A stretch of DNA of 64,000 bases, taken from positions 248,001 through 312,000 of the forward strand of contig JALBVF010000001.1 in NCBI GenBank assembly GCA_025050535.1, in the 5' to 3' direction. The position numbers and the translations under genes are program-made. Source of the stretch: Candidatus Protistibacter heckmannii (GTDB lineage: Bacteria; Pseudomonadota; Gammaproteobacteria; Burkholderiales; Burkholderiaceae). Below are positions 27,860-38,232 of the stretch, piece by piece. The notes beneath the pieces were generated by a model. It had not been told where the DNA came from and did not search any database. It saw only the letters and a program-made list of their open reading frames with translations. Numbering within the stretch: the first letter of the stretch is position 1; every line of letters begins with the position of its first letter.

Positions 27860-29740
27860 CGTGGGCTTGAGGAGAACCTTGGAGAGCCGGTCAAGCTCGG
27901 CGTTGCGCGCGGTCGCATCCAGCCCGGCGAGGTACTGCTCGCCGCAATGGGCGAAGGGACAAGTTCCACACCTGCACAACTGGCTCAAGGGCCTTGCCCT
28001 TCTTGTTCCAGAGGTAGTTCTGCTTGCGCGTTGGCCGTGGACCGAGGAAGTTGTGCAAGAACACGACCACGTCGAGCAGGTAGGTGTGCCCGATCTCGTA
28101 CTGCGCGCCGAGCAGCGGGCTGTCGTGAATCTCCCTGTTCAACGCCGCCGCTGCTGCGGCCAACTTGCGGAAGTCCGGTTTGATGCGTTCCCAGTCGAGG
28201 CCAGACTTCAGATCCCTCCTCTTGGCTTCGGCAGCGCCGACCAGGGCCTCGGCGTCAAACGGGAACAGCAGCCACAGGAAGCGGCGGCGCAGCGCGAAGT
28301 CGATCTGCTCGATGGACTGGTCGATCAGATTCATGGCCCCGATCACGAACAGATCGTCTGGGATGCGCAGCTTCATCGCAGCCCCGTCTCCATCGCGGGC
28401 CGGAAGTTCAATGGTCTGGTTCCGGTCCTCCAGCAACGAGAAGCACTCGCCAAGCATCCGACTCAAGTCGGCCCGGTTCATCTCATCAAGGACCAGGACA
28501 TGTGGCAGTCGCTCCGCCCTAGGTGTCCTCTCGATGTCCTAGATCAGTTGGGGCAGGTAACCCGGCCGATACTCTGTGCCACCGCCGTTCGAAATGTGCA
28601 ACGCGCGAATGAAGTCCTCATAGCTGTACGCCGGATGCAGTTGCAGCCTATGCACATTCCCCTTGATAGCGGCGGCGACCTTGTCCTGCGACTGAAAGTA
28701 CCGCGCCGGCCCCATGTGGCTCAAGGCTGCGGACCGGATGACGCGCTCAGCCAGCCGCTTGGCGCGGAAAGTCTTCCCGGTGCCAGGTGGGCCGTAGAGG
28801 GCGATCTTCTTCTTGTGCCGGATGATTTCAAGGGGTGCGTCTTCTGACGCGCCTTCGCTGTCGTCATACCAGGCCTCGACCAGCGGCGACCAATAGAAAT
28901 CGAGCTGCTGGCTCGGCAGCAGCTTTTCGAGCTCGCGTCGGATGGACAGGATCGTGCGGTTGTCGTCCGCTGGCTCAGCATCAACCAACACGGAGAATGC
29001 CTTGATGACCCTACGCTTGTGATTGCCACTCGCAATGCGTTCGAAGTGGTCTGGGAACAAAAAGTGCATCAGCATGTGCCGCAGCTGTTTGGACTCCGCA
29101 TCCTCGATGCTGTCTACGATCTCCTGAAAGAGCCAGGGATCTGTCGCCGCCTTTTCCTGCCGATCCTGTGGCAGCTTCTTCCATGCAATGGCGAGTTCGA
29201 TCAGGAACGCGATCTCGAATGGACGGCGGGTGTTGTAGCCCTGACCGCCGTTACCGATCCCGTTCGAGAAAGCCCCGGAAACCAAGTGGGACTCAGGCAG
29301 GCTGTCACCAGCCCAGCCGAGAACCTCGTTCACGACCTGCCGCTTGCGCACGCCGCCCACGCTGGAGGGGAACAGGAAGTAGACGCACAGGATCTCTGCC
29401 GCAAAGCGGATTACTTCCTGCCCAGCTTGGCCGATCTGATCTTTGAACTTGACGATGAAGGATCGGTCGCCGACTCGTCGGGAGTGGCGACGAACGCCTT
29501 GTGGAGGCGGTCCAGAATATCTGCGCGCTAGACCGAGGCATCTTCGAACAACAGAGAGCCGTCGCGCAGAAAGCAGTTTGCGCGAAAGATATCTGCCGCT
29601 TGGTAGATCTTGTTCGTTTCGTGTTCTGAATATCTCGCCACAATCCTACGCCCTTGTTCTTTATCAACACCCGCGAAATTTCCCGCCGCGCGCTCACTTA
29701 TAACTGGCTTGGCCAATCTTGAAGGCTGACCATCGTGCAT
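27860..29740 (-). pseudogene. McrB-like AAA+ GTPase/ATPase, at least four lesions
   Basis: Starts at ATG 29740 (MHDGQPSRLAKPV). TAG at 29530-29528 breaks the N-terminus, then the frame shifts near 29460. A clean stretch follows from about 29360 to TAG at 28541-28539. It contains Walker A in ALYGPPGTGKTFRAKRL and an HPAYSYEDFIR motif typical of McrB-like proteins. After the TAG the same frame continues with Walker B LVLDEMNRADLSRMLGE and sensor FVIGAMNLIDQSIEQIDFALRRRF. Another shift occurs near 27985 (EQYLAGLDA). McrBC systems cut modified DNA. This copy cannot be functional as read. Confidence 0.75.
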
Positions 29741-29741
29741 C

Positions 29742-29863
29742 TTACGGCAGCAACCCATGCTGCATGAATGCCTGCAGCTTGTTCGCGACATCCAGCACCC
29801 CGTCGCCGTTTATCTCGTGGTCCAAGAACCGCATCACGGTAAGCCCAATCGCTATGAGGCTCT
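29742..29863 (-). pseudogene. C-terminal fragment of a DUF559/Vsr-like nuclease (tentative)
   Basis: Leftward from the IS-B copy 2 junction the frame reads SLIAIGLTVMRFLDHEINGD, GVLDVANKLQAFMQHGLLP and ends at TAA, one base before the mcrB-like ATG. The G.xV.RF...E pattern resembles the C-terminal core of DUF559/Vsr-fold endonucleases, which often travel with restriction loci. The body of the gene was removed at the IS junction. Recognition is by pattern only. Confidence 0.35.
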
Positions 29864-29865
29864 TA

Positions 29866-30845
29866 TTGATTCGGCAGGAAGAAGTTTTCATGCGGCGTAT
29901 TTGACGCGGGGATCCTGGAAGTAGGATTTCACGCGTTCGAGATGGGTTTCGATGAACGCCATGTGGTTCTTTGCTGCAGCGTGTAATTTGGCCTTTGTTC
30001 TGACGGGGACTCGTGTGCTGATGACATGTTTCAGGTCGGCGTTGAGTCGCTCATCCAGATTGAGCTCCGGGCTGTAGTACTCGATGAGCTTCTCGTGGTT
30101 AAAGGCACCATCGATGATCATCCAGCTTGCCTTGCCCTGATTGGTCACTGTGGAAATCATCGACAGCTTCTGTCGCGTACCTCTAACCGCCATCGTGACC
30201 GGGGCTTGCCCTTTTGGAGCATAACTGCGGCCCCGAACATCCGTATTCACCAACGCGGTTTCGTCACCCCAGTGAATCTCGCCACCTTTGGCCTTGGCAC
30301 GCTTCTCGATGGCCGGATACTCCTGATCGATCCACTGCTTGACAGACTCCGGTCGCTGTTCGTAAGCGCGCTTGATCGGCTTTTTCGGCGTGAAACCCCA
30401 GCGCTTGAGGTAGTCTCCGACCGCACGTATTGAGAGTTTGACCGCGTATTCCTGTTCGATGAACAGCATGACCGCGCCTCGCGTCCAGAGCGCAGATTCC
30501 ATCTTCAACTGCTCCGGACGTTTGTCGCAGATCGTGCGCCGGATTGCTTCTTCTTGATCCACATTCAGCCGTCTTCCGTCTCCTGGCGTACGAGCTCGTG
30601 GGTGCGGCTTCAGGGCCGCCGCGCCCCCTTCTTCATAGAGATCAATGGCCAGTCGAGCCGCCGGGTAACTCAGCCCTGTCAACTCCGCGATGGCCATGAC
30701 TCCGTATCCCTTCCGATGCAACCTCACGACCTGCTTTCGCCTCTCGTGCAGTTGCTCCAGTTTCTGGTATCGAGCGTCTTCTTTTTCTATGCCAATTCGC
30801 ATGCCAGAAATGATAATAAGTTAAATCTTTATATTGCCGCGTCAA
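29866..30845 (-). mobile_element. IS630-family element IS-B, copy 2 (144-bp internal deletion)
   Basis: 980 bp with TA at 29864-29865 and 30846-30847. It matches copy 1 base for base over the stretches I compared, except for an internal loss of 144 bp. The ends are intact, so it could still be moved in trans by the intact transposase of copy 1. Confidence 0.92.
29888..30802 (-). pseudogene. IS630-family transposase with in-frame deletion of the second catalytic Asp
   Basis: 304 aa reading. It is the same as copy 1 up to FNHEKLIE, then jumps to YYSPELNLDERL, losing 48 residues. The missing segment holds FLILDNLGVHH, the second Asp of the DDE triad. The frame stays open because the loss is a multiple of three, but the protein should be catalytically dead. 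It could act as a competitor of the full-length transposase. Confidence 0.92.
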
Positions 30846-30847
30846 TA

Positions 30848-31282
30848 GTGTAAATGGATTCTTTCGCCAATTCTGCTAGCATTCCCTATCCGCAGGTTCC
30901 CCTGCTCCCCGCCTTCCCCGCCGAACGCGCCCATGTGCACTCGCTGGCGCTGTGGATCGCCTGCGAAATCCATCCGCTGAACAACTTGCGCACGCTCAAT
31001 GTGGGTGAAGAGGCGAAGAACGCCGGGTACAAGCATTGGGTGGAAGTCGGCCTCAAGCAGCTGCTGGAAAGGGTCCTCGCGGCCTCGCCCAAGACCGGCA
31101 AGTTCTGCTACGGCGACACGCCCACCATCGCCGACTGCTGTCTGGTGCCGCAGACCTTCAACGGCCAGCGCTTCGAGCGCGACTTCAGCGCCATGCCCAC
31201 CGTGATGCGCATCCACGAGCAGTGCATGAGCCTCGAAGCCTTCAAGCAGGCCGCGCCCGCGGCCCAGCCCGACGCGGAATAA
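30848..31282 (+). pseudogene. maiA: Maleylacetoacetate isomerase / zeta-class GST, N-terminal domain missing
   Basis: The reading from 30854 gives about 142 aa that match only the C-terminal helical half of MaiA: PLLPAFPAERAHVHSLALWI, CEIHPLNNLRTLN, KTGKFCYGDTPTIADCCLVP. The thioredoxin-like N-terminal domain (about 75 residues, with the glutathione site) is absent; the sequence begins at the IS-B junction. MaiA isomerises maleylacetoacetate in tyrosine/homogentisate breakdown. The missing half may have been lost by an IS-adjacent deletion. Non-functional as it stands. Confidence 0.8.
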
Positions 31283-31305
31283 ATCCGCCGCCGAAGCGTC
31301 GGCCG

Positions 31306-31779
31306 TCAGCCGCCTTGTCCCGCCTGGACCTGCGCCGGCTGGGCAAGCGGCTTGACGCGGTTGCAGATGTTGGTGACAGCAGCTTCTTCCAGCGTGCCGG
31401 GAATCGCTGGATCCATGCGCGGAAACGCATAAGCCTCGCTCTGGAACACCAGCCGGCCTTCGCCGCGCGGCTGGGCATAGTCGACGATCTGCACCGTGCC
31501 CAGCGTGTTGCGGTCGCATTCGATCTGGACGTACTGCCTGCGCGAGAGGATTTCGTCGCCGCGCACGCCGGTGTTGTTCTGCGGCTTGCGGTAGGTGATC
31601 AGCAGCCAGACGAAGGTCTTGCTACCCTGCTTGAGAAGCAGATCCTTGTCGATCTCCGAACTGAAGGGGAAGTCACGCAGCGGCTCCCAGGTCACCGCGC
31701 CGGCCGTCAGCGGCAGAGCGAGCGCCATGCCGGCGAGGTTGCGCACGGCTTGGCGGGAGATCAGGCGGAAGGGGCGCAT
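31306..31779 (-). CDS. Secreted conserved hypothetical protein (surface-adhesin E-like, tentative)
   Basis: 157 aa with a probable signal peptide ([16 protein letters not shown], cleavage near residue 28). The mature part contains [20 protein letters not shown] and [20 protein letters not shown], a small beta-rich pattern similar to the short secreted proteins called surface-adhesin E in betaproteobacteria. Function unknown. It converges on the maiA fragment. Intact reading. Confidence 0.55.
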   Translation of the reverse strand: MRPFRLISRQAVRNLAGMALALPLTAGAVTWEPLRDFPFSSEIDKDLLLKQGSKTFVWLLITYRKPQNNTGVRGDEILSRRQYVQIECDRNTLGTVQIVDYAQPRGEGRLVFQSEAYAFPRMDPAIPGTLEEAAVTNICNRVKPLAQPAQVQAGQGG

Positions 31780-31867
31780 CGGCGGTCCTCGTGTCGGTCT
31801 CGTATCGTTCTTGGAAAAGCGGCCCGCACGTCCGGGCCGCCGCGGTTCAAGCTGGCGAAATCACGTT

Positions 31868-32470
31868 TCAGAAATTATAGCCGCCGCATCCGGCTTGCCG
31901 CGCGGCTGGCGCTTGCCGCTCCCGCAGGTTAGCCTTGGCCGCCGCGCGGTCCGGCGCGCTCTGCAGGCTGCAGCTCAGGGCGTAGCGCTCGCCGTCGGCG
32001 ACGGCGACGAAGGCCACTGCACAGGCGTCGATGCCCGGATGCCATTCCCGCAGCGACAGCGCATAGCCGGCCTTGTGCGCCGCGTCGACGGCCCGCTGCA
32101 TCGCGCCCGCCTGCGCCGCCCAGACCTCGGGCAGCGTCTTCTCGATGCGCGCCAGCAGCGCCTTGCGGGGCGCGTCCTCGAGGCTCGCCAGCCAGGCACG
32201 GCCCATCGAACTGCTCAGCAGCGCCAAGCGCGAACCCGCGCCCAGGCCCAGGCTCGCCGGGCCTTCGCTGCGTACCGACTCCAGATAGATCATGTCCGCG
32301 CCGTCGCAGCGGCCCAGCGACACCGACACGCCATGCTCCTTCGCGAAGGTGAGCATGTGCCGGCGCAGCAGCTCGGTCAGGCCGTGGTGCGCGAGATAGG
32401 CGTGGCCGAGCGCCAGCACGCCGGCGTCCAGGCTGTATTTTCCGAGCGCCGCGTCGTGCCGCAGATAGTC
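31868..32470 (-). pseudogene. IclR-family regulator, DNA-binding domain deleted
   Basis: The reading covers only the effector domain: [57 protein letters not shown], and the C-terminal VGD-type part [20 protein letters not shown]. The N-terminal winged helix of about 60 residues is missing. It stops exactly where gcdH begins on the other strand. One deletion seems to have removed the divergent control region and both 5' ends. A free effector domain could not regulate DNA. Confidence 0.8.
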
Positions 32471-33628
32471 ATGGTGCGCGATTCCGCGCACCAGTATGCG
32501 CAGGACCGCCTCGCCACCCGCGTGCTGGAATCCTTCCGCCACGAGAAGACCGATCCGGCCATCTTCCGCGAAATGGGCAGCCTGGGTCTGCTCGGCGCGA
32601 CCATCCCCGAGCAATACGGCGGCGCCGGCCTGAACTACGTCTGCTACGGCCTGATCTCCCGCGAAGTCGAGCGCGTCGACTCGGGCTTCCGCTCGATGAT
32701 GAGCGTGCAATCCTCGCTGGTGATGGTGGCGATCAATGAATTCGGCTCCGAGGCACAGAAGCAGAAATACCTGCCCAAGCTCGCCAGCGGCGAATGGATC
32801 GGCTGCTTCGGCCTGACCGAGCCCAACCACGGCTCCGACCCCGGCTCTATGGTGACCCGCGCGGTCGCCACCAGCGGCGGCTACAAGCTCTCCGGCACGA
32901 AGATGTGGATCACCAATTCCCCGATCGCCTACGTCTTCGTCGCCTTGGCCAAGACCGAGGACGGCCGCATCCGCGGCTTCATCCTCGAGAAGGGTTGGAA
33001 GGGCCTGTCCGCCCCGGCCATCCACGGCAAGGTCGGCCTGCGCACCTCGATCACCGGCGAAATCGTCATGGACGAAGTCTCCATTCCCGAGGAAAACATG
33101 CTGCCCGACGTGAGCGGCCTCAAGGGCTCCTTCACCTGCCTGAACTCGGCCCGCTACGGCATCGCCTGGGGTGCGCTGGGCGCCGCGGAAGACTGCTGGC
33201 ACCGCGCCCGCCAATACACGCTGGACCGTAAGCAGTTCGGCCGCCCGCTGGCCGACAATCAGCTCGTGCAGAAGAAGCTGGCCGACATGCAGACCGAGAT
33301 CACCCTGGGCCTGCATGGCTGCCTGCGCCTGGGCCGCATGAAATACGAAGGCACGGCCGTGGTGGAAATCACCTCGATCATGAAGCGCAACTCCTACGGC
33401 AAGGCGCTGGACATTTCCCGCGTGGCACGCGACATGCTCGGCGGCAACGGCATCAGCGATGAGTTCGGCGTGATCCGCCACCTGGTCAACCTCGAGGTGT
33501 TCAACACCTACGAAGGCACGCACGACGTGCACGCCTTGATCCTTGGCCGCGCCGGGCAAAGAAAAAGCCGGCTCGCGCCGGCTTTTTCTTCTCAGCGTCA
33601 GCGCCTCAGATCACGCCGCGGCCCTTGA
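32471..33628 (+). pseudogene. gcdH: Glutaryl-CoA dehydrogenase-like acyl-CoA dehydrogenase, both ends altered
   Basis: The body is well preserved: [80 protein letters not shown]. The catalytic Glu lies in [17 protein letters not shown]. The reading begins at ATG 32471 with [10 protein letters not shown], lacking about 25 usual N-terminal residues. At the 3' end the last codons and stop are missing after LILGRA. The frame runs on through the terminator hairpin to 33628. GcdH oxidatively decarboxylates glutaryl-CoA to crotonyl-CoA. It could retain a fold but has lost its natural promoter. Confidence 0.75.
33558..33590. terminator. Bidirectional terminator between gcdH and caiB-type gene
   Basis: AAAGAAAAAGCCGGC and GCCGGCTTTTTCTT flank a short loop, giving a strong GC stem with A and T runs on both sides. 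The two flanking genes converge here. The gcdH reading now runs into it because its own stop is lost. Confidence 0.88.
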
Positions 33629-34835
33629 GCGCCGCGATGTCTTCGGCGCTCTTGCCGAGCAGCTCGCCGAGCACGTCCTCGGTGTGCTCGCCCAGCAGCG
33701 GCGGCTCCTGTTCATAGGTCACGGGCGTGCCCTTCAGGCGCAGCGGGCTGGCGATGGTGGAGACCGTGCCTCCGGCGCCGCGCGGCATGTCCACGCGCAG
33801 GCCGCGGTACTGCACGTGCGGATCCTCGAAAACCTGCTTGTAGTTTTTGATCGAGCCGCAGGGAACGTCCTTGGCCTCGAGGCGAGCAATCCAGTCGGCC
33901 GTGGTGCGGGTGAGCATGGTGTTGCACAGCTCGGGCATCAGCTCGCTGCGGCCCGTGATGCGGCCGGCAACCTTGTTCCACTTGGGATCAGCGGCGAGGT
34001 CGTCGAGGCCAATGGCTTCGCAGTAGCTCCGCCACTGCACGTCGTTGCCCACCGCCACCACCATCTGCCCGTCCGCCGTGTCGAAGACCTGATAGGGCAC
34101 GAGTGAGGCGTGGGCGTTGCCGTAGCGGCGCGGGATCTTGCCGGTGGCGAAATAGCTCGTCACCTGATTGCTGCCCATGGCCACCATGCAGTCGAGCAGG
34201 GACATGTCGATGTACTGGCCATCGCCCTTCTCGGCGCGGTGGTTCAGCGCAGCGAGGATGGCCACGGTGGAATACATGCCGGTGATCACGTCGGCGATGG
34301 CGATGCCGGCCTTCTGCGGGCGGCCGCCGGGCAGGTCGTCGGCCTCGCTGGTGATGCTCATCAGGCCGCCGAGGCCCTGAAAGACAAAGTCGTAGCCGGG
34401 CTTGTGCGCATAGGGGCCCGCCTAGCCGTAACTGGTGATGGAGAGATAGACGATGTCGGGCTTGACCTGCGAAAGTGAGGCGTAGTCCAGGCCATAGCGC
34501 TTGAGGTCGCCGACCTTGAAGTTCTCGATCACCACGTCGCAGCGTTTCACCAGCTCGCGGATCAGCGCCTGGCCCTCGGGGCTGGCGATGTCCACCGTGA
34601 CCGACTTCTTGCCGCGGTTGGTCGAGGCGAAATAGGAAGAGTCCTGGCGCGCGCCCTCCTCCGCGCCCTGGATCCAGGGCGGACCCCAGGCGCGGGTGTC
34701 GTCGCCGGCGCCGGGGCGCTCGATCTTGATGACTTCCGCCCCGAGGTCTGCGAGGTTCTGCGTGCACCAGGCGCCGGAGAGCACGCGGGAGAGGTCGAGG
34801 ATGCGCAGATGCGAGAGGGTCTTCTTGTTGTTCAT
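33606..34835 (-). pseudogene. CaiB/BaiF-family CoA-transferase, one amber codon
   Basis: Formal family III CoA-transferase, 409 codons. The N-terminus reads LRILDLSRVLSGAWCTQNLA with conserved DLGAEVIKIERPG (about 30-42) and NRGKKSVTVD. The frame is broken only by TAG at 34424-34422 after SITSYG; it continues in frame as AGPYAHKPGYDFVFQGLGGL. The aligned residue in relatives is usually Gln or similar, one C-to-T step away. The neighbour gcdH suggests a succinyl-CoA:glutarate CoA-transferase role, an inference from context. Confidence 0.85.
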
Positions 34836-34883
34836 CGTTGGTGCTTCAAACAGCCTTCATCAAACGGCTTGGGTCAAACGGCT

Positions 34884-35884
34884 TCACTTCGCCAGAAAAT
34901 GTACCTGCTCCACCAGCGAGCGCTCGGATACGTAGAACTGCCGCGCCCATTGTTCGTAGTCGACGGAGGAGCGGTACCATTAGGTCTGGCGCAGATTCTC
35001 CAGCGTCTTCATGTTTTCCGGGCTGTCCATCGCCGCCTTGAAGGCGTCGTGCAGGGTCTTGACCACGTTCTCGGGCATGCCGCGCGGTCCGAGCCCATAG
35101 GGCGCGGTGTAGGCGAAATCATAGCCGAGGTCCCGCGCGGTGGGCACGTCGGGCAAGCCACTTTGGCCGCGATTCGTCGAAGGTCATCAGCACGCGCAGC
35201 TTGCCCGCCTCGATCATCGGCAGGAAGCTGCCGATCGCGTCGACCCCGCCAAGCGTGTGGCCGCCGACCAGGTTCTGCGCGTTCTCTCTGCCGCTCTTGA
35301 AGCCGATGTGGGTGAACTGCACGCCGGCGATCGCGCCCATGGCTTCGACCAGCAGATTCTGCGTGGTGCCGGCGCCGGCGTTGCCCACGGTGACTTTCTC
35401 GGGATTGGCCTTGGCGTAGGCGATCACTTCCTTCATGATCTTGAAGGGCGAATCGGCGCGCACCGCGTAGACGAAGGTGTAGCCGCCCAGGCCGATGATC
35501 CAGGTGAAGTCCTTGAGGGGATCCCAGTCCACCTTCTGCATGTGAGGATAGTGCTGCAGCGGCGCGAGCGCCCCGGAGACGGTGTAGCCGTCGGGCTTGT
35601 CATTCTTGGCCATCCGAGGGGCCGAGCGTGGTGCCCGCGCCAGGCTTGTTCTCCACGACGACGGGCTGGCCGAGATGGCGCGAGGCCACTTCGGCGAGCT
35701 TTCGGTACTGGATGTCGGTGGGGCCGCCCGCCGCGAAGGGCACGATCAGCTTGATCGGCCGGCTCGGGAACACGTCGGCCGCATGGGCGCAGGCCGTGAA
35801 AAGGGCCAGCGCGGCGCAGATCGGCAGAGTCACGGCGGCGAACAGCCGCGGCAGGACGGAAAGGCGCGTGGAAAAGCTCTTCAT
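34884..35884 (-). pseudogene. TctC/Bug-type tricarboxylate-binding protein, two frameshifts and a stop
   Basis: Periplasmic solute receptor of the Bug family. A signal peptide (LPICAALALFTACAHA) is followed by FPSRPIKLIVPFAAGGPTDI. A frameshift near 35605 leads to NDKPDGYTVSGALAPLQHYP. A second near 35160 leads to GLPDVPTARDLGYDFAYTAP. TAA at 34982-34980 then interrupts before WYRSSVDYEQWARQFYVSER, and the end is EQVHFLAK. Adjacent to the CoA-transferase on the same strand. Bug proteins bind carboxylates for TctAB transporters or sensors. Confidence 0.85.
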
Positions 35885-35906
35885 CTGTTGTCTCCATTTT
35901 TATGTC

Positions 35907-37102
35907 TTATGAGTGGGCGGTGGGCGCGTTCCAGGATGGCCGGCTGTTGAGCGTGTCGGCGTCGAAGCCCGCCAGCTTCTTGTAGCCGGCCTCCACCGCC
36001 TTGAGCGCCAGCGCCGCGTTGCCGTGCTCGCGCTGGCGCGCATAGGCGCTGACCTTGGCCATCACTTCGTCGGCCTGTCTGCGGTCGGCGAGCTGCACGC
36101 CGCTGGCCACCGGCAGGCGCGTGCTTTCGTAAGCCTGCAGGGCCGCCTGCTGGTCGGTGTGGGCGGCAAGCTGAAAGGCGAGCACGCGCGCGTCAATGAT
36201 GGCTTGCGAGGCGCCGTTGGAGCCGAAGGGATGCATGGCGTGGGCGGCTTCCCCGAGCAGCGCGACGCGGCCGAAGACCCAGCGCGGCAGGGATCGAAAT
36301 CGGCCATCGGATATTCATAGGCGGCGTCCGAGGCGGCAATCATCGCCGGCACGTCAAGCCAGTCGAAGCGCCAGCCGTCCACGAAGCCGGCGACGGTGCG
36401 CTGGCTGAGCTCGCGGTTCCAGTTGCCGAGTTCGCTGGCGTCGCCGCTCTCGAGCTTCTTGCTCAGCAGCCAGTTTTTCAGCCCGAGGCCGATCGGATAG
36501 ACCACCACGCGCAGATGCTCGTCGCCGATGATGGCCATCGAAGTGCCGCTGAGGAAGGGCGCGCCGCGCGTGGTGCCGCGATACATCATCCAGCCGTTCC
36601 AGGCGAGCTGCGACTGCTCGGGATAGAGCTGGGCGCGCACGGCGGAGCGGATGCCGTCCACCGCGATCAGCAGGCCGGTCGCGTGACTCTCCGTGCCCCC
36701 TCGGCCAACGCGCAGACCACGTCCAGCCCGTCCGGCTTCTCCTCGAAGCCGAGCACGCGCCGGCCGGTGAGCACGGCGTCCCCGCCCAGGCGTTCCTTCA
36801 CCATGTCGAAAAGGATCTGCTAAAGCTGGCCGCAATGGATCGAATATTGCGGCCAGCGGTAGCCGGCCGGCGGTGTCGTAGTAGGCGAGTTCGGAAGTGC
36901 GGATGCCGGCCTCATCGAGCTTCGGCCCGAGGTCCAGCTCGACGAGTTCGCGCACCGCGTGCGGCGGCAGATTCACGCCCACGCCGAGCTGGCGGATTTC
37001 CTGCGCCGCCTCGAGCACGCGCACATCCTTGCAGCCGGCGGCGTGCAGGCTCAGCGCGGCGGTGAGCCCGCCGATGCCGGCGCCCGCGATGAGGATAGCC
37101 AT
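35907..37102 (-). pseudogene. FAD-dependent aromatic monooxygenase (salicylate-hydroxylase-like), multiple lesions
   Basis: The N-terminal FAD motif ILIAGAGIGGLTAALSLHAA is intact. The frame is lost after ELAYYDTAG (about 36865), and TAG at 36822-36820 falls in the continuing frame YSIHCGQL. A further shift lies near 36700 before ATGLLIAVDGIRSAV, and another near 36290 before LLGEAAHAMHPFGSNGASQA, the second FAD/NADH motif. At least four lesions. Relatives hydroxylate salicylate- or hydroxybenzoate-type rings; the substrate here is unknown. It starts ten bases after the downstream tctC-type gene. Confidence 0.85.
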
Positions 37103-37112
37103 CGCAGCCTCC

Positions 37113-38120
37113 TCAGTCGAGCTTGACGTTGGCTGCCGCGATCACCTTGCCCCACTTGTCGATCTCGGCGTTCACGAAGCGCGTGAAATCGGGTTGGGAC
37201 AGCGTGCCGGAGTCAGCGCCCTGCTCGGCGAAGAGCGCGCGGATCTTCTGGCCCTTGAGGGCTTCGACCACGTCGGCGTTGATCTTGCGCGAAAGCTCGG
37301 GCGCCATGCCGCCGGGCGCGTACATGCCGAACCAGGCGGTGGCTTCAAAGCCCTTGAGGCCGGCTTCGTCGATGGTGGGAATCTCCGGCGCGGCCGCGGC
37401 GCGCTTGAGCGTTGTCACGCTCAGCGGACGCAGCTTGTCGGTGTGGATCTGCTGGATGACGCCAGGCAGAGAATCGAACATCATCGGGATCTGCCCGCCG
37501 AGCAGGTCGTTGAGCGCGGGCGCCGCGCCCTTGTAGAGCACGTGGACGATGTCGATGCAGGCCATGGCCTTGAACAGCTCGCCGGAAAGATGGTTCGCGC
37601 CGCCGGTGCCGGCCGAGCCGAAGCTCATCGCACCGGGCTTTTCCTTGGCGTACTTGATCAGCTCCTGCACGTTCTTCACCGGCAGCGAGGGATGCACCAG
37701 CAGTACGTTGGGCACGGTGGCGACCAGGGCGATGGGCGTGAAGTCCTTGCGCGTGTCGTACTTGAGCTTCTTGTAGAGGCTGGGGTTGATCACGTGGTGG
37801 GTGGCGGTGACCATCAGCGTGTAGCCGTCGGGCGCGGAATGCATGAGCGGCTCGGAGCCGATGGTGCCGCTCGCGCCGGCTTGGTTGTCGACGATGACCG
37901 ACACGCCCCATTTCTGCATGAGCTCGGCCGCAAGCTGGCGGGCGAGGATGTCGGTGGTGCCGCCGGGCGGGAAGGACAGGATGATCTTGACCTGCTGCGT
38001 CGGGAAATTCTGCTGCGCCTGGAGCGGCGCGGCGGCGAGGGACAGCGCCGCCAGGGCGAGGCCGCACACGAGACCCAGCGCGCCGCGGCGCGCGCTCAGG
38101 CTGCGTAGATTGATTTGCAT
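37113..38120 (-). CDS. TctC/Bug-family tricarboxylate-binding receptor
   Basis: 335 aa from ATG 38120, preceded by AAGGAGATAAG. A signal peptide (LVCGLALAALSLAAAPLQAQ) precedes FPTQQVKIILSFPPGGTTDI. Characteristic Bug motifs follow: NQAGASGTIGSEPL, APDGYTLMV, GSAGTGGANHLSGEL and YKGAAPALNDLLGGQIPMMF. It would bind a carboxylate in the periplasm. No tctAB membrane genes are in the window, as is common for orphan Bug proteins. Intact, in contrast to its paralogue at 34884-35884. Confidence 0.88.
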   Translation of the reverse strand: MQINLRSLSARRGALGLVCGLALAALSLAAAPLQAQQNFPTQQVKIILSFPPGGTTDILARQLAAELMQKWGVSVIVDNQAGASGTIGSEPLMHSAPDGYTLMVTATHHVINPSLYKKLKYDTRKDFTPIALVATVPNVLLVHPSLPVKNVQELIKYAKEKPGAMSFGSAGTGGANHLSGELFKAMACIDIVHVLYKGAAPALNDLLGGQIPMMFDSLPGVIQQIHTDKLRPLSVTTLKRAAAAPEIPTIDEAGLKGFEATAWFGMYAPGGMAPELSRKINADVVEALKGQKIRALFAEQGADSGTLSQPDFTRFVNAEIDKWGKVIAAANVKLD

Positions 38121-38232
38121 CTTATCTCCTTGCCCGGTTGGCTCGCGGGCTTGCATGCTACGTTGTCTGCTGCGGTTTCCATGCGCCCCGCCGGCGGCCT
38201 CTGCGGACCGCTTCCGGCGGGAAATCCGCGCA

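Larger units (their letters stand above)
26065..30847. mobile_element. Inverted pair of IS-B copies bracketing a decayed restriction locus
   Basis: IS-B copies at 26067-27190 (+) and 29866-30845 (-) face each other around 2.67 kb. The outer flanks are CAC-TA on the left and TA-GTG on the right, which would rejoin to CACTAGTG if the unit had entered as one piece. However, copy 1 alone also gives a CTAG site (CAC-TA-GGC), so a single composite insertion is possible but not proven. Confidence 0.5.

Noticed and set aside
26065-30847. Whole IS-B bracket as a proven single composite transposition
   Set aside because: CACTAGTG flanks fit, but copy 1 alone also sits in a CTAG context, and maiA downstream lacks its N-terminus, which a clean insertion would not cause.
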